A stretch of DNA of 15,680 nucleotides from CAXBES01 sp965367015 (GTDB lineage: Bacteria; Bacteroidota; Bacteroidia; Flavobacteriales; Flavobacteriaceae), in NCBI GenBank assembly GCA_965367015.1, contig CBDUGY010000066.1, positions 1-15,680 on the forward strand, written 5' to 3'. A model generated the notes under the pieces. The model had not been told where the DNA came from, ran no database searches, and worked only from the letters and a program-made list of their open reading frames with translations. Both the position numbers and the translations under genes were made by a program. Shown here piece by piece: positions 12,908 to 15,680 of this stretch. Every line of letters begins with the position of its first letter. Position 1 is the first letter of the stretch.

Positions 12908-14032
12908 ATGCTTAAAAATGAAATTTGGGACTTGATAATAATAGGTGGCGGTCTTGCCGGACTCACCTGTGCTCTAGATCTATCTAAATCCAAATTAAAA
13001 GTATTACTCATCGAAAAACAAAAGTATCCTCATCACAAAGTTTGTGGTGAATATGTTTCAAATGAAATTCTCCCGTATATAAAATCGCTCGGTATTGATC
13101 CCATGAAACATGGTGCGAAGTCGATTACAAAGTTTGAAATTAGTAACAGAAATAGTCGTAAGATATCCACAGATCTGCCGTTGGGGGGATTTGGGATTAG
13201 TAGATTCACTCTCGATAATCTGTTTTACCAAGAAATAAAAGAAAAAATTGAGGTTATTTTTGAGACAGTTAATAAGATTGATTTTATTGAGGAAGGATTT
13301 AATGTTTCTACGAATAATAAGGAATTTCTCGCTAAATACGTGGTTGGTGCCTTCGGAAAGCGATCTAATTTAGATGCAGTAATGCAACGCGGATTTATGC
13401 AAAAGTCGTCGCCATGGTTAGCCGTAAAAGCACATTACCATTACCATTTTCCTGAAGATACCGTTGCACTTCATAATTTTGAGGGTGGTTATTGCGGTTT
13501 ATCTAAAACCGAAACTAACGCTGTGAACGCTTGTTATCTCACAACGTATCGTTCTTTTAAACGCTTCGGAAACATCCCCGATTTTCAAAACAACGTATTA
13601 ACTAAGAATAAATATTTAGATCACTTTTTTCAGCACGCAGAACCCATATTTGATAAGCCACTCACTATAAGTCAGGTATCTTTCGACCAAAAACAACCAG
13701 TTGAGCAACATATTTTTATGATAGGTGATAGTGCGGGTCTTATTCATCCGCTTTGCGGAAATGGAATGGCTATGGCAATCCACAGCGCAAAGATATTTGC
13801 AGAAACTTTTTCAAAACATTTTAATTCAATTACTGAAAACAGGATCGAAATGGAACAGGAATACTCGCTAAAATGGAACCAAACTTTTTCCAGCCGTTTG
13901 CAAACCGGTAGGGCCATTCAACAGTTATTACTACGTCCGGTTGCAACCACAGTAGGGTTTTCGATCGCGAGAATGTTTCCTGATTTAGTACCAAAAATTA
14001 TTAGAAAAACGCATGGAACACCGGTGGTATGA
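12908..14032 (+). CDS. FAD-dependent oxidoreductase (geranylgeranyl-reductase/hydroxylase type)
   Basis: This is a 374-aa flavoprotein. The FAD-binding Rossmann start is DLIIIGGGLAGLTCALDL (GxGxxG at residues 13-18) with Glu36 at the end of the second strand. It continues with HKVCGEYVSNEILPY, typical of the geranylgeranyl reductase/aromatic hydroxylase group, and the second FAD motif FMIGDSAGLIHPLCGNGMAMA (GD at 273-274). The usual DG motif in the middle appears as GAFGKRS (147-153). Such enzymes hydroxylate aromatic or polyketide rings or reduce prenyl chains. Its stop overlaps the methyltransferase start by 4 bp (ATGA), and a type III PKS follows, so a tailoring step on a phenolic or pyrone lipid is the best contextual guess. 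The start has almost no Shine-Dalgarno; a weak TACTTTTA box lies at 12897-12904. Confidence 0.85.
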   Translation: MLKNEIWDLIIIGGGLAGLTCALDLSKSKLKVLLIEKQKYPHHKVCGEYVSNEILPYIKSLGIDPMKHGAKSITKFEISNRNSRKISTDLPLGGFGISRFTLDNLFYQEIKEKIEVIFETVNKIDFIEEGFNVSTNNKEFLAKYVVGAFGKRSNLDAVMQRGFMQKSSPWLAVKAHYHYHFPEDTVALHNFEGGYCGLSKTETNAVNACYLTTYRSFKRFGNIPDFQNNVLTKNKYLDHFFQHAEPIFDKPLTISQVSFDQKQPVEQHIFMIGDSAGLIHPLCGNGMAMAIHSAKIFAETFSKHFNSITENRIEMEQEYSLKWNQTFSSRLQTGRAIQQLLLRPVATTVGFSIARMFPDLVPKIIRKTHGTPVV

Positions 14033-14748
14033 TAACGTTCTCATCGAAATATCGTTCCACTCAGGATGAGATAATGGATGATTTCAACCTTCAGGGGGAA
14101 GAAATGGAAACCTTATTAACAGATCTTAAAAATGTGAATAAGTGGCTGGGTGGGAATGAGATAACGATTAGCGGAATTTCGAAGCTTCTAAATGATACTT
14201 CAACCAAAGAAACTATCACTATCTTAGATGTTGGATGTGGTGACGGTGAATTGCTAAGGGTAGTTTCAGAATACGTTGTAAAACGCGGTTTCAAAGTGAT
14301 AGGGATAGGGATGGATTTTAATGAACATATACTCAATGAAGCCAGAATCAGGTCCGAAAAATTTCCGAATCTTAGTTATATTAAAAAGGATGTTTTTACT
14401 GAAAACCTTGAAGAATCAACTTACGATATCGCTCTTTGTACATTGTTCCTACATCATTTCTCGAACGATAAAATAGTGGAACTTCTTACAAAATTGACCA
14501 ATAGTGCACAGGTGGGAGTAGTGGTAAACGATTTACAGCGAAGTCGATTGGCCTTCAATTTATTCAAAATCGTTGGCGGACTTTTACTAAAAACGAAAAT
14601 CGCTAGACATGACGGTTTAGTTTCTATCGCAAGGGGATTCCGGAGGAAAGATCTTCAAGAACTCTCCCGGAGGATTCCGTCGAGTGAGTCTTTAATTACT
14701 TGGAGATGGGCATTTCGTTATCAATGGATTTTAAAACATAAAAATTAA
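14029..14748 (+). CDS. Class I SAM-dependent methyltransferase
   Basis: This is a 239-aa methyltransferase. SAM motif I is ITILDVGCGDGELL (residues 63-76), followed by the acidic strand end VIGIGMDFN (Asp96), KKDVF (Asp121) and motif IV YDIALCTLFLHHF (132-144). The C-terminal ~90 residues carry the substrate-side helices and end in a Trp-rich segment, RRIPSSESLITWRWAFRYQW. It overlaps the flavoprotein gene by 4 bp and is followed after 19 bases by the type III PKS. It probably methylates the polyketide product, on oxygen or carbon; the sequence does not decide which. It is unlike the integral-membrane ICMT-type methyltransferases of some alkylresorcinol clusters, having no transmembrane segments. 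Confidence 0.87.
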   Translation: MITFSSKYRSTQDEIMDDFNLQGEEMETLLTDLKNVNKWLGGNEITISGISKLLNDTSTKETITILDVGCGDGELLRVVSEYVVKRGFKVIGIGMDFNEHILNEARIRSEKFPNLSYIKKDVFTENLEESTYDIALCTLFLHHFSNDKIVELLTKLTNSAQVGVVVNDLQRSRLAFNLFKIVGGLLLKTKIARHDGLVSIARGFRRKDLQELSRRIPSSESLITWRWAFRYQWILKHKN

Positions 14749-14767
14749 ATTAATTTCAGAACCTTTC

Positions 14768-15680
14768 ATGAGTGTAAAAATCGTTTCGGTAGCAAAGCAG
14801 TTACCACCATATACCAGAGATACTTCAGAAATTCTTCCGTTTGTAGAACAGTGGCTCGAAGGACAAGATTTACGGTTCAAGCGCAAGGTGATAAAAATCT
14901 TTGAAGGAGCCGGAGTAGATAGAAGGTATTCAATTATGGATGCCCATGAAGTATTTCTCAATACAAGTTTTGAAGAGCGCAACGATATTTATATTAGAGA
15001 AACTAAAAAATTAGGCAAGCTATCTCTCAAAAAGGCATTGCAGAAAGCTAACTGGCAACCCACCGACGTTGATTATATTATTACTGTAAGCTGCACCGGT
15101 ATTATGATTCCTTCTATAGATGCCTATTTGATCAATGATCTCAAGATGCGTCAGGATATAGTGCGTCTCCCGGTAACTGAAATGGGCTGTGCCGCTGGAG
15201 TGTCAGGAATAATCTATGCCAATAATTTTTTGAAAGCAAATCCGGGGAAGAGAGCTGCCGTAATTGCCATTGAATCACCCACAGCGACTTTTCAATTAAA
15301 TGATTATTCTATGGTGAATATAGTGAGTGCAGCGATCTTTGGGGATGGGGCTGCATGTGTCCTGCTTTCGTCCAACGAAGCCGACAGCGGACCCAAAATT
15401 CTTTCCGAAGAGATGTACCATTTTTATGACGCAACCGATATGATGGGCTTTAAATTAGTAAATACAGGGCTTCAGATGATACTCGACAAAGAAGTTCCAG
15501 AAAAGATTTCTAAGCATTTCCCCGATATCGTGCATCCTTTTTTGGCAAAAAGCAATAAGAAAATTGAAGATGTAGATCATTTGATATTCCATCCCGGAGG
15601 GAAGAAAATTGTTCAAACTGTAGAAGACCTTTTTGGTGAGCTTGGAAAAAACATAGACGATACAAAAGAAGTTCTTAAAT
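14768..15680 (+). CDS. Type III polyketide synthase (3' partial)
   Basis: The chalcone/stilbene-synthase fold enzyme is open to the window end: 304 of probably 350-ish residues are present from ATG 14768. The frame begins MSVKIVSVAKQLPPYTRDT. Key pieces are EGAGVDRRYSIM, VSCTGIMIPSIDAYLIN, the nucleophile loop LPVTEMGCAAGVSG with Cys141, IFGDGAACVLLSS, and LIFHPGGKKIV with catalytic His275. The third catalytic residue (Asn in the YGNMSS-type motif) lies beyond the edge. Type III PKSs extend an acyl-CoA with malonyl-CoA and cyclise the product to pyrones, resorcinols or phloroglucinols. Clustering with a methyltransferase and flavoprotein suggests a methylated, oxidised alkylpyrone or phenolic lipid. 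Starter chain and ring type are unknown. Confidence 0.93.
   Translation, partial: MSVKIVSVAKQLPPYTRDTSEILPFVEQWLEGQDLRFKRKVIKIFEGAGVDRRYSIMDAHEVFLNTSFEERNDIYIRETKKLGKLSLKKALQKANWQPTDVDYIITVSCTGIMIPSIDAYLINDLKMRQDIVRLPVTEMGCAAGVSGIIYANNFLKANPGKRAAVIAIESPTATFQLNDYSMVNIVSAAIFGDGAACVLLSSNEADSGPKILSEEMYHFYDATDMMGFKLVNTGLQMILDKEVPEKISKHFPDIVHPFLAKSNKKIEDVDHLIFHPGGKKIVQTVEDLFGELGKNIDDTKEVLK

Noticed and set aside
14731..14982. - strand ORF of 83 aa at the PKS start
   Set aside because: It is antisense to the type III PKS N-terminus, which is clearly coding.
1..15680. Mobile elements, CRISPR arrays, tRNA or rRNA genes
   Set aside because: No transposase, integrase, regularly spaced repeats, tRNA-like cloverleaf or rRNA sequence was recognised on either strand by reading; no search tool was run.

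Overview
This window looks like a chromosomal segment of a marine-type Flavobacteriaceae bacterium (phylum Bacteroidota). The evidence is its AT-rich composition, the absence of strong Shine-Dalgarno sequences, several Bacteroidota-type -7 boxes (TAnnTTTG) placed just upstream of starts, a DCC thiol-disulfide protein, a MutS2 without an Smr domain, a fused E1 alpha/beta 2-oxoacid dehydrogenase and SPII-type lipoproteins. The genus cannot be named from the sequence alone. No IS element, tRNA, rRNA, CRISPR array or phage gene was seen.

Region 1 (1-2558, + strand) is a compact cassette: the C-terminal part of a GshB/RimK-like ATP-grasp ligase, an N-formylglutamate amidohydrolase-like enzyme, and a DUF1704/QEGLA zinc metallopeptidase related to the eukaryotic tubulin carboxypeptidases MATCAP/TMCP. 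It pairs an amide-bond-making enzyme with two amide-bond-cleaving enzymes, and it is the best candidate here for a poorly described system. Region 2 (2562-5833) holds housekeeping genes: a DCC oxidoreductase overlapping mutS2 on the - strand, and ung diverging from mutS2 across 33 bases.

Region 3 (5861-9209, - strand) starts from a -7 box at 9230-9237. It reads: 2-oxoglutarate/Fe(II) oxygenase, SUI1/eIF1-like translation factor, nucleoside phosphorylase, an unlisted 36-aa basic ORF, and a cytosolic NMT1/Ca3427-like substrate-binding protein. The 36-aa ORF joins both neighbours by exact TAA|ATG junctions. Separate from these, a 35-aa acidic single-span membrane protein is encoded at 5861-5968.

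Region 4 (9332-11338, + strand) is the fused E1 subunit of a branched-chain-type 2-oxoacid dehydrogenase. Region 5 (11434-12821, + strand) is an envelope group: a 53-aa DUF1328 membrane protein, a lipocalin-like lipoprotein, and a glycine-zipper/OmpA lipoprotein translationally coupled to it. A clear rho-independent terminator follows.

Region 6 (12908 to window end, + strand) is a biosynthetic operon: an FAD-dependent oxidoreductase of the geranylgeranyl-reductase/hydroxylase type, a class I SAM methyltransferase overlapping it by 4 bp, and a type III polyketide synthase cut off by the window edge. The gene set resembles phenolic-lipid/alkylpyrone pathways in which a long acyl chain is extended and cyclised, then methylated and oxidised.
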